From JBQLZQ01 sp052168355 (GTDB lineage: Bacteria; Pseudomonadota; Alphaproteobacteria; DSM-16000; Inquilinaceae): DNA of 64,000 nucleotides. The translations under genes and the position numbers were made by a program. Positions 9,635 to 18,905 of this stretch are shown here, piece after piece; the stretch's first letter is position 1, and each line of letters opens with the position of its first letter. Below the pieces are notes generated by a model. It saw nothing but the letters and a program-made list of their open reading frames with translations. It was not told the DNA's origin and did no database searches. Location: assembly GCA_052168355.1 (NCBI GenBank), contig JBQLZQ010000001.1, positions 1 through 64,000 on the forward strand, read 5' to 3'.

Positions 9635-9985
9635 CTACTTCCGGGTCCATTGGCCCGTCGCGCCCATGATGTACCAGCCCGGCTGGGCCCGGTCGAGAAG
9701 GGCCTCGCCCGCCTGCTTCTGGACCGCTTCCAGGGGCACGTTGTTCTGCGCCGCCAGGCGCCGATATTCGGCCATCCGCCGTTGATTGACCTCGTCGACC
9801 AGCCGTCTGACTTCGGCGCTGTCGGTCACGGCGCCCAGCAGCCCGTCGATGCGGTCGCCGACCAGACCGGCGGCGCGGGCTTCGTCCAGGGTCAGCGCCC
9901 AAGCGGGTCCGACGCCGCCGATGGCGGCCAGCCCCAGACCGCAGCCGCAGGCGATCAGCAGAGATCGGCGAGAAATCGTGGCCAT
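9635..9985 (-). CDS. ydbL: YdbL family (DUF1318) periplasmic protein
   Basis: A 116-residue exported protein. A twin-arginine-like or Sec signal (RRSLLIACGCGLGLAAIGG, then PAWA) precedes the DUF1318 core: LTLDEARAAGLVGDRIDGLLGAV, VNQRRMAEYRRLAAQNNVPLEAVQ, and the C-terminal GWYIM. ATG 9985 is set by GAGGAAG 3-9 nt upstream; an earlier in-frame start at 10006 would lie inside ynbE. It is the last gene of ydbH-ynbE-ydbL, which in enterobacteria serves phospholipid movement between inner and outer membrane. YdbL is thought to act as a chaperone that keeps YdbH-YnbE assembly in check; this role is transferred from E. coli work. Confidence 0.85.
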   Translation of the reverse strand: MATISRRSLLIACGCGLGLAAIGGVGPAWALTLDEARAAGLVGDRIDGLLGAVTDSAEVRRLVDEVNQRRMAEYRRLAAQNNVPLEAVQKQAGEALLDRAQPGWYIMGATGQWTRK

Positions 9986-9992
9986 CGCTTCC

Positions 9993-10247
9993 TCAGAATA
10001 TCTCATCTTTTTCGGAGAACAGGTCTTCCAGGTCGCGGTCGAGCTTGACCCGCACCTCCTGGTCGATGCGGACGTTCAGATTGATCTCGATCGGCTTGTC
10101 GGGAGCCTGGACCTTCACCGTCGGCTGACAGGCGCCAACGCTCAAGACAGCCAGGACCGCCAAGGCCAGCCGGCCGGCCGGGGAGAGCACTTCCGGGAAC
10201 ATCGGTCTGAACGGCTCCTTCCCCTCCGTAGGACGCGGAAGCGTCAT
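9993..10247 (-). CDS. ynbE: YnbE-like outer-membrane lipoprotein
   Basis: An 84-residue small lipoprotein. The lipobox LSVGAC ends at Cys40, after a hydrophobic signal, and the mature chain contains the YnbE signature KPIEINLNVRIDQEVRVKLD. The start codon at 10247 overlaps the ydbH stop as ATGA, supporting it even though it makes an unusually long pre-lipobox segment; an internal Met at 10202 is an alternative. In E. coli, YnbE monomers stack by beta-augmentation onto the end of YdbH to complete a lipid bridge to the outer membrane. The spacing to ydbL (7 nt) keeps the operon tight. Confidence 0.85.
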   Translation of the reverse strand: MTLPRPTEGKEPFRPMFPEVLSPAGRLALAVLAVLSVGACQPTVKVQAPDKPIEINLNVRIDQEVRVKLDRDLEDLFSEKDEIF

Positions 10248-12925
10248 CGGCCGGTCTCTCCGGCCCGCCGCTGAAAGAACTCCTCGGCCTGACGGCCGAT
10301 GGACAGGGTTTCCAAACCGCTGCGCAGGATCCGGTCCAACGGCCCCTCCAGATTGACGTTCAGAACGATCGGATATCCGTCGTAAAGGTCCGGATTGGCG
10401 CCGCTTATGGCCAATCCGACCGTCAGATCCTCCCCCGTGCGCCCGTCGATGGTCATCCGCAAACTCTCATAATGGAAATTGCGCACCGCCGAAAGCAGCA
10501 ACGCCACGTTGTCCGACCCGTCCGCGTCCGCCGGCGCCTCCGATGTCGGGCGATACCGCACCACACCCGGCCCTTTCGTTTCCAGAACGCCATTCTCGAT
10601 GATCATCGTGTCATCCGTGAGGCGGACGGGAATCCGCCCGCTCAACCGCCCGCTGACCTCCAGGTCCGGCACCGGCGTGTGGGCCAGGACCTGGGCCAGA
10701 TCGACGCTATCGGCATGCAGGGTGATGGTCCGGTCGGTGTCGCCGAGGCGCAAAACAAAGGGATCGGCGCGCAGGGACCCGCTGGCCCAGGAAAAGCCAA
10801 GGGCCGTGACCCCCAGCCGCCGGTCGTCGATACCGAACTGCATGACGCCGTCCTCCAGCAGGATCCCGGCCTGGACCGACGCCACGCTGGCGCGCTGTCC
10901 GGGCGGCACACGGAGCGGCGCCAGCCTGTCGGCGCGGATCCGGCCGTACAGGTCGGTCACCGCCACGCCCGGCAAACGGAACGACAGACCGGCGATATCG
11001 AGCGATCCGTCCGAACCGCCCGCCGCGCCCCAGGCGAACCGCGCCGATCCCGAGAGCGCGCCGGTGGCTTCGGCGATCCCGAGCCCGGCCAAAGCCGGGG
11101 AGATCGCGGCCGGTTGCAGACCGCCGGGCAGGAAGGTCATGGGCGCCAGGGTCGCCTCAATCCGGCCGGTGCCGCTTGGCACGTCGTGCCGGGCCTGGAA
11201 CGACAGGGCCGGGCCGTCGCCGACCACGGCCCGGCCCGTGGCGGTCGCCCGCCCGTCTCCGGTCAGGGCCGCATCGCCGGTCACCCGCACCGGCCGGAGC
11301 GGCGCGGGATCGCCGGCCAGGCGCACAGCCTCCACGGCAAAGCGTGCCTCCACGGGCCGGTCGGCGCCTTGAACCAGGACGACCCGCCCGCCGATCCCGT
11401 CCAAGCTCAGACCGCCCCAGGGAAGGTCGGCGCGGCCCCCCGTCAGCGTCGCTTCGCCCGCGCCCCGACCGTCGCGCCAGGACCCCACCAGATCGGCCCG
11501 CGGTGTGCGCAGGACCATGCGCTTCGCGCCGCCATTGCCGTCCACCATCACCGTCAGGGGCGCGGACGGCACCCGCGCGGCCAGCGCCACGCCGTCAGGG
11601 TGGCCGGGCGACAGCGGCGCGGTGACGAGCGGCGCGTCGGCCAACGCCTCCAGACAGAGCGCCGGCCCATCGACCACCCGCGCGCCACCGGGGATTTCAA
11701 GGACCATGGCCGACAGATCGACGCAGCCGACCGGCCGGAACGCCAGCACACCGTCGGCCACCGCGACCGTCCCCGTCACGGCCACCCGCCCCTCCTCGAC
11801 CGCAAGACCGCCGGCGGCGTCGCCCGCCACCGCCAGATCCAGGCTCACATCGACCTGCCACTTCTCCGCCGTGCCGGACCCCGACAGGCGAAGATCGGCC
11901 ACGTTCAGCGTCAGCCCGCCAACCGTCACCGGCCCGCCCTCGGCGGTCAGCGTCTCCATTGTCGCCAGCCAGCCCGCCGCTCCGGCCTGCACCGCACCGG
12001 CACGCACCAGGGCCGTTCCCGACGCGTCCCCGGTCTGCAGGCGGATCGTCGCGTTCAGATCGACGGTGCGGTCGGCCGCCCCCATCGTCACCGTCAGCCA
12101 CGGCCTCCCGGGGATGCCGGCCTGAGCCACATCGGCGCGCCATGCCCCACCCAGGGCCTCGGTGCGGCCGGTGACCGTCGCCGGTTCCGCCACCGTCGCG
12201 GTGACCACCCCGCCAATCATCGCCACCCGGCCCGCAAGCGCGGTTTCGATGTCCTCGGCCAATCCCGGAACATCGGCTGTGGCCAGCGTCACGGTCCAAT
12301 CGCCATCGGCCTCCAGCCCGCCGTCCGCCGCCCATACCCCATCGATCGTCACCCCGGCCGCGGCGACGTCATGCACGGGGTCGGCCTCGCCGGAGAATCG
12401 CAAGGCACTGTCATCCATCGTCTCCAGCATCGCCGACAACGGCGCCGTCACCCGGCCCCAGGGCGTTTCGGCGATCAGGGTCGCGTCCCGGACGGTGGCC
12501 GCGTCCACCGGCAAGGATGGAGGGCCAGCCGGAGTCGGGTCCGTCGCCGATCCCGCCGGCAGCGGCAGGCCGGCAACCGTCACGGCGCCGTCGGCGTCGA
12601 CCGAAAGCCGGACGGTCAGCCCCTCGACCGTGGCCCGGTCGACCTTGCGGTCGCGAAGCACCGTCAGCGGATCGTAGGCGAGATCCATCCGCTGGACCTC
12701 GACCGCCCCGTCGGCCCCGGCCCGGATGCCCGACAGGGTTGCGCCGCGCCACCCGATCCGGTCGATATGCACCTGCTCCACGGGGATACCGCGGGCGGCG
12801 AGCGCGGTCACGGCGGTTCGGGCCAGCAGGTCCGGTCCGGCCACCAGCCAAAGGCCGACGGCGCCGGCAATGACCAGCACCAGGGCGATTGCCAGTCCGT
12901 AGAGCACACGTCTGAGTCCCCGCAT
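10244..12925 (-). CDS. ydbH: YdbH, AsmA-like intermembrane phospholipid transport protein
   Basis: An 893-residue AsmA-clan protein with one N-terminal membrane helix (LYGLAIALVLVIAGAVGLWLV, split as LYGLAIALVLVI/AGAVGLWLV) and a long repetitive beta-rich periplasmic part that would form a hydrophobic groove. The C-terminal YdbH domain is recognisable from SVDLAQVLAHTP, GVVRYRPTS, ALLLSAVRNFHYESLRMTIDG and the ending IVLNVNLEGPLDRILRSGLETLS. It acts as a lipid bridge from inner membrane to the YnbE multimer in the outer membrane. It heads the operon ydbH-ynbE-ydbL, divergent from glpD, and its stop is coupled to ynbE. A second, larger AsmA protein is encoded at about 44-47.7 kb. Confidence 0.9.
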   Translation of the reverse strand: MRGLRRVLYGLAIALVLVIAGAVGLWLVAGPDLLARTAVTALAARGIPVEQVHIDRIGWRGATLSGIRAGADGAVEVQRMDLAYDPLTVLRDRKVDRATVEGLTVRLSVDADGAVTVAGLPLPAGSATDPTPAGPPSLPVDAATVRDATLIAETPWGRVTAPLSAMLETMDDSALRFSGEADPVHDVAAAGVTIDGVWAADGGLEADGDWTVTLATADVPGLAEDIETALAGRVAMIGGVVTATVAEPATVTGRTEALGGAWRADVAQAGIPGRPWLTVTMGAADRTVDLNATIRLQTGDASGTALVRAGAVQAGAAGWLATMETLTAEGGPVTVGGLTLNVADLRLSGSGTAEKWQVDVSLDLAVAGDAAGGLAVEEGRVAVTGTVAVADGVLAFRPVGCVDLSAMVLEIPGGARVVDGPALCLEALADAPLVTAPLSPGHPDGVALAARVPSAPLTVMVDGNGGAKRMVLRTPRADLVGSWRDGRGAGEATLTGGRADLPWGGLSLDGIGGRVVLVQGADRPVEARFAVEAVRLAGDPAPLRPVRVTGDAALTGDGRATATGRAVVGDGPALSFQARHDVPSGTGRIEATLAPMTFLPGGLQPAAISPALAGLGIAEATGALSGSARFAWGAAGGSDGSLDIAGLSFRLPGVAVTDLYGRIRADRLAPLRVPPGQRASVASVQAGILLEDGVMQFGIDDRRLGVTALGFSWASGSLRADPFVLRLGDTDRTITLHADSVDLAQVLAHTPVPDLEVSGRLSGRIPVRLTDDTMIIENGVLETKGPGVVRYRPTSEAPADADGSDNVALLLSAVRNFHYESLRMTIDGRTGEDLTVGLAISGANPDLYDGYPIVLNVNLEGPLDRILRSGLETLSIGRQAEEFFQRRAGETGR

Positions 12926-13051
12926 GACCCGAGATTAGACGGCTTTCCCGCCGTCGGCCATGGGGGCCTGTTGTCCTGTTCGACCCACTCGGCGGTGTAC
13001 GTCGGGCGCCGGGCTGCTATATCCTTGGGCTGACATGGAAAGAGAAGCGAC

Positions 13052-14575
13052 ATGACGGACCTGGTGGATTTGCTGATCGTCGGCGGCGGCATCAACGGCG
13101 CGGGCATCGCCCGGGACGCGGCCGGCCGCGGCCTGTCGGTGGTGGTGTGCGAGCAGGGAGATTTGGGGGGCGCCACCTCGTCGGCGTCGTCGAAGCTGAT
13201 CCATGGCGGCCTGCGCTATCTGGAGATGTACGAGTTCCGGCTGGTGCGCGAGGCGCTGGCCGAACGCGAGGTGCTGCTGCGCGCCGCGCCGCACATCATC
13301 TGGCCGCTGCGCTTCGTGCTGCCCCACAACAAGCTGCTGCGCCCCGCCTGGATGGTGCGGCTGGGGTTGTTCCTCTACGACCATATCGGCGGCCGGCGGT
13401 CGCTGCCCGGAACGAAGACCTTGCGCCTGCGCCAGCGGCCCGAGGGCGCGGCGCTCAAACCCGACCTTACCCTCGGCTTCGCCTATTCCGACTGCTGGGT
13501 CGAGGATTCGCGGCTGGTTGTCCTCAACGCCCTGGACGCCGAGCGGCGCGGCGCCGCCGTCCACGTCCGCACCCGCTGCGCCGGCGCCAGGCGGGTCGGC
13601 GACCATTGGGAGGCGGAGCTGGAGGACGGCGACACCGGTACCCGCCACACCGTCCGGGCCCGCATTCTGGTCAACGCCGCCGGACCCTGGGTCGATCTGT
13701 TCCAGCGCGGCGCGCTTGGCCAGAACAGCCCCGCCAACCTGAAGCTGGTCAAGGGCAGCCACATCGTCGTGCCGCGCGTCTATGACGGCGACCACGCCTA
13801 CATCTTCCAGAACACCGACCGGCGGGTGATCTTCGCGATCCCCTACGAACACCGGTACACCCTGATCGGCACCACCGATCTGGTATTCGACGGCGACCCG
13901 GCCACCGTCGCCATCAGCGCCGAGGAAACGACCTACCTTTTGGAGGCCGTCAACCGCTACTTCGCCAAACCGGTCCAGGCGGCGGACATCGTGCGCACCT
14001 ATGCCGGGGTGCGGCCGCTCTACGACGACCAGACCGACAACCCATCGGCGGTGACGCGGGACTACGTGTTCGACGTTCAGGCGCCCGACGGCGGCGCGCC
14101 GCTGCTGTCGATCTATGGCGGCAAGATCACCACCTACCGCAAGCTGGCCGAACACGCGCTGGACAAGCTGAAACCCCACCTGCCGGACCTGAAGCCGACC
14201 TGGACGGCCACCGTCCCCCTGCCCGGCGGCGACATGCCCGATGCCGATTTCGGCCGCTTCCTGCGCGGTCTCCGTGCCGTTTTCGGCTGGCTGCCGGAAG
14301 ACCTGTCCACCCGCTACGCCCGGCTGTACGGCACCTTGTGCCACCGCTTCCTGGACGGCAAGGCGACGATGGCCGATCTGGGCGAGGATTTCGGCGGCGG
14401 CCTGTACGAGGCCGAGGTGGCCTATCTGGTCGACGGCGAATGGGCCCGCACCGCCGAGGACATTCTGTGGCGGCGGACCAAGCTGGGCCTCGCCGTGCCG
14501 GAAGCGGGACAGGCCCGCCTCGCCGCCTGGCTGGCCGACCGTCAGCCGGTCAGGGAGCGGGCCGCGACGGGCTGA
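13052..14575 (+). CDS. glpD: Aerobic glycerol-3-phosphate dehydrogenase
   Basis: GlpD oxidises sn-glycerol-3-phosphate to dihydroxyacetone phosphate at the inner membrane and passes electrons from FAD to ubiquinone. The 507-residue protein opens with the FAD dinucleotide-binding motif IVGGGINGAGIARDAAGRGL, followed by the family signature SSKLIHGGLRYLEMYEFRLV and the substrate-site segment in GVRPLYDD and SIYGGKITTYRKLAEHA. The C-terminal helical domain (residues about 385-500) is present. AGAGAAG lies 5-11 nt before the ATG, and a TATATCC stretch about 35 nt upstream could serve as -10. No glpK, glpF or glpR is adjacent. It is convergent with putA across a tandem repeat. Confidence 0.95.
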   Translation: MTDLVDLLIVGGGINGAGIARDAAGRGLSVVVCEQGDLGGATSSASSKLIHGGLRYLEMYEFRLVREALAEREVLLRAAPHIIWPLRFVLPHNKLLRPAWMVRLGLFLYDHIGGRRSLPGTKTLRLRQRPEGAALKPDLTLGFAYSDCWVEDSRLVVLNALDAERRGAAVHVRTRCAGARRVGDHWEAELEDGDTGTRHTVRARILVNAAGPWVDLFQRGALGQNSPANLKLVKGSHIVVPRVYDGDHAYIFQNTDRRVIFAIPYEHRYTLIGTTDLVFDGDPATVAISAEETTYLLEAVNRYFAKPVQAADIVRTYAGVRPLYDDQTDNPSAVTRDYVFDVQAPDGGAPLLSIYGGKITTYRKLAEHALDKLKPHLPDLKPTWTATVPLPGGDMPDADFGRFLRGLRAVFGWLPEDLSTRYARLYGTLCHRFLDGKATMADLGEDFGGGLYEAEVAYLVDGEWARTAEDILWRRTKLGLAVPEAGQARLAAWLADRQPVRERAATG

Positions 14576-14600
14576 CCGTCCATCGCCGCCGCCGGTGCGG

Positions 14601-14919
14601 CCGCGAGAATGCCAATGGCGCCGTCTCGCCTTGACCCCGGCTCGAAGGCCGGGGATCGTGTCCTTTTTCTTCGAGCACCTCCGCCCAAACACTCCCTCCG
14701 CGAGTCCCGGACGACGCGCAGCGGCGATCCGGGACCTGTGCGTGCCGATGCCGCCGCGAGAATGCCAATCGCGCCGTCTCGCCTTGACCCCGGCTCGAAG
14801 GCCGGGGATCGTGTCCTTTTTCTTGGAGCACCTCCGCCCGAACGCTCTCGCCGCGAGTCCCGGACGACGCGCAGCGGCGATCCGGGACCTGTGCGTGCCG
14901 ATGCCGCCGCGAGAATGCC
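14601..14919. repeat. 153-bp tandem repeat, two copies plus 13 bp, each with two hairpins
   Basis: Copy 1 is 14601-14753 and copy 2 is 14754-14906; the first 13 bases (CCGCGAGAATGCC) recur at 14907-14919. I count six mismatches between copies. Each unit carries hairpin A (CCCCGGC-TCGAAG-GCCGGGG, 14635-14654 in copy 1) and hairpin B (GTCCCGGA and TCCGGGAC around a 16-nt loop, 14704-14735). It occupies the convergent space between glpD and putA and may act as a bidirectional terminator. Because 153 is a multiple of three, some frames read through open, but there is no sign of a real gene. It resembles REP/BIME-type intergenic repeats. Confidence 0.85.
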
Positions 14920-14925
14920 GTGCCG

Positions 14926-17900
14926 CTACTGCGCGGCCAGGGGCCGGTCCGCCGTCGCGGCGTCCGGCCCATCTTCCGACAGGGATACCAGGGACGTGTT
15001 TCCCCCCGCCGCCGTGGTGTTGACGGTCAGGGTCCGCTCGGTGGCGAAGCGGGTCAGGTAGTGGGGGCCGCCGGCCTTTGGGCCGGTGCCCGACAACCCC
15101 TCGCCGCCAAAGGGCTGAACGCCGACGACGGCGCCGATCATGTTGCGGTTGATATAGGTGTTGCCGACGCCCAGGCGGCGGTGGACGTACCGGGCGGTGC
15201 GTTCGATGCGGGTATGGACGCCCAGCGTCAGGCCGTAGCCGGTCGCCTCGATCTGGTCCAGGACTCGGTCCAGGCCTCCCGCCTTGTACCGCACGACATG
15301 CAGGATCGGGCCGAACACCTCGCGGTCCAATTGATCCAAACCGTCGATCAGATAGGCGCGCGGGGCGAAGAAGGTGCCGCGCCCGGCATCGGGGTTCATC
15401 GCGGCCTGGAACAAGAGTTTCGCCTCCCGCGCCATGCGCTCGGCGTGGCGCTCCAGCCCGTCCCTGGCCTCGGCGTCGATGACCGGGCCGACATCGGTCG
15501 CCAGCAACCCCGGATCGCCGACGCGAAGCGTACGGACGGCTCCCTCCAGCATGGTCAGAAGGCGGTCGGCGACGCCGTCCTGAACGAACAGCACCCGCAA
15601 GGCCGAACAGCGTTGACCGCAACTGCGGAAGGCGCTGTCCACCACATCGACCACCACCTGTTCCGGCAGGGCCGTGCTGTCGACGATCATGGCGTTCTGG
15701 CCGCCGGTCTCGGCGATCAGCGGCACGATGGGTCCGGGCCGTTCGGCCAGGGCCCGGTTGATCGCCCGCGCGGTTTCCGTCGACCCGGTGAAGCACACGC
15801 CGGAAATCCGCGGGTCGGCCACGAGCCGGCCGCCGATGGTGGCACCGTCGCCCGGCACCAGGTGTAGCACGTCGGCCGGCACCCCCGCCTGCCGGAACAG
15901 GCCCACCGCGTAATGGGCGATCAGCGGCGTCTGTTCGGCCGGCTTGGCGATGACCGCGTTGCCGGCGGCAAGAGCGGCGGCGACCTGACCGACAAAGATG
16001 GCCAGCGGGAAGTTCCACGGGCTGATGCACACGAAAATTCCGCGGGCCCGCAGGGACAGCGTGTTTTCCTCCCCTGTCGGGCCGGGAAGCCGGATCGGTG
16101 CCGCAAAATCCTTCCGCGCCCGGGCGGCATAATAGCGGCAGAAATCCACCGCCTCGCGCACCTCGGCCACGGCGTCGGGCAGGGTCTTGCCGGCCTCCCG
16201 CACCGCCAGCGCCATCAGCGCGGCGCGGTTGTCCTCCATCAGCGCGGCGACGCGGTCCAGCGCCTCGGCTCGCGCTGCGCCGCCGGCCTCGTCCCACCGA
16301 CGCCACGCCGCCTGGGCCAGGGCCAGCGCCCGGTCGACGTCGTCCGGGGTGGCGTCGCGCACGGTGCCGACCCGGCGGTCGCGGTCGGCCGGGTCCATGA
16401 CCGCACGCACAGAACCGCCGGTTCCCTCCCCGTCGCCGATCAGCGGCACAGCGGTCGCCGGCTCGACCAGGGCCTCTTCCATCGCCACAAGCACCTCGCC
16501 CAGCGGGTTGGGATCGGTGAGATCCAGCCCCTTGGAATTGCTCCGCTCGGGCCGGTAGAGGTCGCCCGGCAGGGGAATTCTGGGGTGCGGCTTGTTGGCC
16601 AGGGCCGCCACCTTTCCGATCGGGTCGGCCACGATATCGGCCACCGGCACGTCCTCGTCCTGCAGCCGGTTGACGAAGGAGGTGTTGGCGCCGTTTTCCA
16701 GCAACCGCCGGACCAGATAGGCCAGCAGATCCTCATGGCTGCCGACCGGCGCATAGACCCGGCAAGGCAGGGTCGGCGACACGATCTGATCGTACAGGGC
16801 CTCGCCCATGCCGTGCAGGCGCTGGAACTCGAACCCGGCGCGGTTGCCCGCCGCCTCCAGCACATAGCCGATGGTCTGGGCGTTGTGGGTGGCGAATTGC
16901 GGGTAGAACACGTCGCGCCGGTCCAGCAGCCGCCGGGCGCACGCCAGGTAGGACACGTCGGTCGACGCCTTGCGCGTGAACACCGGATAACCGTCCAGCC
17001 CGCGTTCCTGGGCCAGCTTGATCTCGGTATCCCAATAGGCGCCCTTGACCAGCCGCACCATCAGGGGGCGACCGCCACCGGCGGCCAGGTCGGCCAGCCA
17101 GTCCAGCACGAACGGCGCCCGCTTCTGATAGGCCTGAACGGCCAGACCGAAGCCTTTCCAGCCGCCGAGCGCAGGGTCGTCATAGACCCCCTCGACGATG
17201 TCCAGGGACAGATCCAGCCGGTCGGCCTCCTCGGCATCGACACACAGCCCGATGTCGAAGGATCGGGCCAGCAGCGCCAGCTCCTTCAGCCGCGCCGTCA
17301 GGGCCGGCACCGCTTCGCCGCGCCGCGCCGCCTCGTACCGCGGGTGCAGCGCCGACAGCTTGACCGAGATGCCCGGCCCGTCGATGGGGCCGCGTCCCTT
17401 GGCCCGCGCTCCGATGGCGGAAATGGCCTTGCGGTAGGACGACAGATAGCGCTCGGCATCCGCGTCGGTGCGCGCCGCTTCTCCCAGCATGTCGTAGCTG
17501 TAGCGGTAGCCGTGCTTTTCCGCCTCGCGGGCGCGATCGAGAGCCTCGCCGATGGTCCGGCCCATGACGAACTGCCGGCCCATGATGCGCATCGCCTGGA
17601 TCATGGCCTGACGGATAACCGGCTCGCCCGTCCGGCGGATCAGCCTGGCCAGCAGCGGCCGGGGCTGGCGCATCTCGTCGTCCAGCTTGACCACGCGGCC
17701 GGTCAGCATCAGGGCCCAGGTCGAGGCGTTGACGAACAGGCTGTCGCCCTTGCCGACATGCGCGTCCCAATCGGCGCCGCCGATCTTGTCCTCGATCAGG
17801 AGGTCGGCGGTGGCCGCGTCCGGGATGCGCAGCAGCGCCTCGGCCAGGCACATCAGCGCCACGCCTTCCTTGGTCGACAATTCATACTCCTGGAGAAAAG

Positions 17901-18105
17901 CCTCCAGGCCGCCGCTGTGGTGAGCACGGCGAACCCCCTCGACCAGTTCGGCGGCGCGGGCCTCCAGCCGGCGGCTGGCCGCCGCGGGCAATCGGGCCTG
18001 CTCGATCAGGGCCGTCACCGCCGCCGTCTCGTCCATGCGGTAGGCGCCGTCGATGGCGGCGCGGCGCCCCTTATGGTTGGGCAGACGGTTCCCGAGAAGG
18101 GTCAC
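14926..18105 (-). CDS. putA: Bifunctional proline dehydrogenase / L-glutamate-gamma-semialdehyde dehydrogenase PutA
   Basis: PutA converts proline to glutamate through P5C, channelled between an FAD-dependent PRODH domain and an NAD-dependent aldehyde dehydrogenase domain. The 1,059-residue protein lacks an N-terminal ribbon-helix-helix domain, so it is a short PutA that should not autoregulate. The PRODH barrel covers about 100-470 (ISVKLSALHPRYEA, MVRLVKGAYWDTEIK, EFQRLHGMGEALYDQ, YAPVGSHEDLLAYLVRRLLEN). The ALDH part follows, with catalytic Cys near residue 833 in GQRCSALR and the FGGEGLSGTGPKAGGP ending. GTG 18105 overlaps the xdhC stop as GTGA; an internal ATG near residue 24 is an alternative. 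The coupling places putA in the xanthine dehydrogenase operon. Confidence 0.95.
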   Translation of the reverse strand: MTLLGNRLPNHKGRRAAIDGAYRMDETAAVTALIEQARLPAAASRRLEARAAELVEGVRRAHHSGGLEAFLQEYELSTKEGVALMCLAEALLRIPDAATADLLIEDKIGGADWDAHVGKGDSLFVNASTWALMLTGRVVKLDDEMRQPRPLLARLIRRTGEPVIRQAMIQAMRIMGRQFVMGRTIGEALDRAREAEKHGYRYSYDMLGEAARTDADAERYLSSYRKAISAIGARAKGRGPIDGPGISVKLSALHPRYEAARRGEAVPALTARLKELALLARSFDIGLCVDAEEADRLDLSLDIVEGVYDDPALGGWKGFGLAVQAYQKRAPFVLDWLADLAAGGGRPLMVRLVKGAYWDTEIKLAQERGLDGYPVFTRKASTDVSYLACARRLLDRRDVFYPQFATHNAQTIGYVLEAAGNRAGFEFQRLHGMGEALYDQIVSPTLPCRVYAPVGSHEDLLAYLVRRLLENGANTSFVNRLQDEDVPVADIVADPIGKVAALANKPHPRIPLPGDLYRPERSNSKGLDLTDPNPLGEVLVAMEEALVEPATAVPLIGDGEGTGGSVRAVMDPADRDRRVGTVRDATPDDVDRALALAQAAWRRWDEAGGAARAEALDRVAALMEDNRAALMALAVREAGKTLPDAVAEVREAVDFCRYYAARARKDFAAPIRLPGPTGEENTLSLRARGIFVCISPWNFPLAIFVGQVAAALAAGNAVIAKPAEQTPLIAHYAVGLFRQAGVPADVLHLVPGDGATIGGRLVADPRISGVCFTGSTETARAINRALAERPGPIVPLIAETGGQNAMIVDSTALPEQVVVDVVDSAFRSCGQRCSALRVLFVQDGVADRLLTMLEGAVRTLRVGDPGLLATDVGPVIDAEARDGLERHAERMAREAKLLFQAAMNPDAGRGTFFAPRAYLIDGLDQLDREVFGPILHVVRYKAGGLDRVLDQIEATGYGLTLGVHTRIERTARYVHRRLGVGNTYINRNMIGAVVGVQPFGGEGLSGTGPKAGGPHYLTRFATERTLTVNTTAAGGNTSLVSLSEDGPDAATADRPLAAQ

Positions 18106-18905
18106 GGGGCGGGTTCCTCGCTGGAGGGGGCGCCGACCGGGACGGCCAGGCGCTGGAGCAGTTGGGCGGCGACGGCGATGGCGATTTCTTTCGGCCGCTT
18201 GCCGGTGACGCCATCGATCCCGATGGGACAGACCAGCCGGTCGGTTGGAAGGGTGCGGGTCCGCAGCCGGCGCTCGAACCGGGCGCGCTTCGACCGCGAC
18301 CCGATCAGACCCAAATAGACAAAGTCATCCCGCCGCAGGATCGCTTCGACCAGCGCCAGATCGATAGCGTGGCTGTGGGTCATCACCAGATAGGCGGCGC
18401 CGGCCGGGGCCGACTCCACCTCCGCCTCCGGCGCATCGGTGAGGATCCTGGTCACCCCGGCCGGGATGGCGTCGGGAAACTCCTCGACCCGCGAGTCGAT
18501 CCAGCGGACGGCAATGCCGGTTCCATCGAGCACCGACACCAGGGCCCGCCCGACATGGCCGGCGCCGAACAGCAGCAACGTGGCGCGCGGCGGGCTCATC
18601 GGCTCGAACAACAGCGAGACATGGCCGCCGCAACACTGGCCCAGCGCCGGCCCCAAGGGAAACTCCCGGAGCTGCGCCCTGCCGGCGCCGTCGGCAAGCA
18701 GCCCTCGGGCGACCTCCAACGCGCGGTACTCCAGCGCCCCGCCGCCGATGGTGCCGGCCGCGCCATCGGCAAAGACCACCATCTTGGTGCCGGCACCCCG
18801 CGGTGTCGACCCGTCGGCCTCGGCCACCGTCACCAGAACGCATGGACTGTTCTCGGCCCGCGCCCGGGTCACGGCCTCCAGCCAATCGGTCCCAAAATCC
18901 GTCAT
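18102..18905 (-). CDS. xdhC: Xanthine dehydrogenase accessory protein XdhC
   Basis: XdhC binds molybdenum cofactor, helps its sulfuration and inserts it into XdhB. The 267-residue protein shows both family domains: an N-terminal XdhC domain with TVAEADGSTPRGAGTKMVV, IGGGALEY and the cysteine pair in GQCCGGHVSLLFEP, and a C-terminal Rossmann domain (LLLFGAGHVGRAL, VRWIDSRVEEFP, MTHSHAIDLALVEAIL, LGLIGSRSKRARF). ATG 18905 overlaps the xdhB stop as ATGA, and its own stop overlaps putA as GTGA. It is the usual third gene of bacterial xdhABC operons. Confidence 0.93.
   Translation of the reverse strand: MTDFGTDWLEAVTRARAENSPCVLVTVAEADGSTPRGAGTKMVVFADGAAGTIGGGALEYRALEVARGLLADGAGRAQLREFPLGPALGQCCGGHVSLLFEPMSPPRATLLLFGAGHVGRALVSVLDGTGIAVRWIDSRVEEFPDAIPAGVTRILTDAPEAEVESAPAGAAYLVMTHSHAIDLALVEAILRRDDFVYLGLIGSRSKRARFERRLRTRTLPTDRLVCPIGIDGVTGKRPKEIAIAVAAQLLQRLAVPVGAPSSEEPAP

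Noticed and set aside
10472..13033. 853-codon open frame on the plus strand opposite ydbH
   Set aside because: Low-complexity Arg/Gly/His-rich composition and complete overlap with ydbH, which has clear family motifs.
13052..14575. Anaerobic GlpA instead of GlpD
   Set aside because: No C-terminal [2Fe-2S]-binding BFD domain and no glpB/glpC neighbours; the length fits GlpD.
14601..14919. CRISPR array
   Set aside because: Only two units of 153 bp with no spacer variation; no cas genes nearby.
12935..16306. Long minus-strand open frame across glpD, the 153-bp repeat and putA
   Set aside because: The repeat unit is a multiple of three, keeping the frame open; the rest is the shadow of glpD and an alternative frame of putA.
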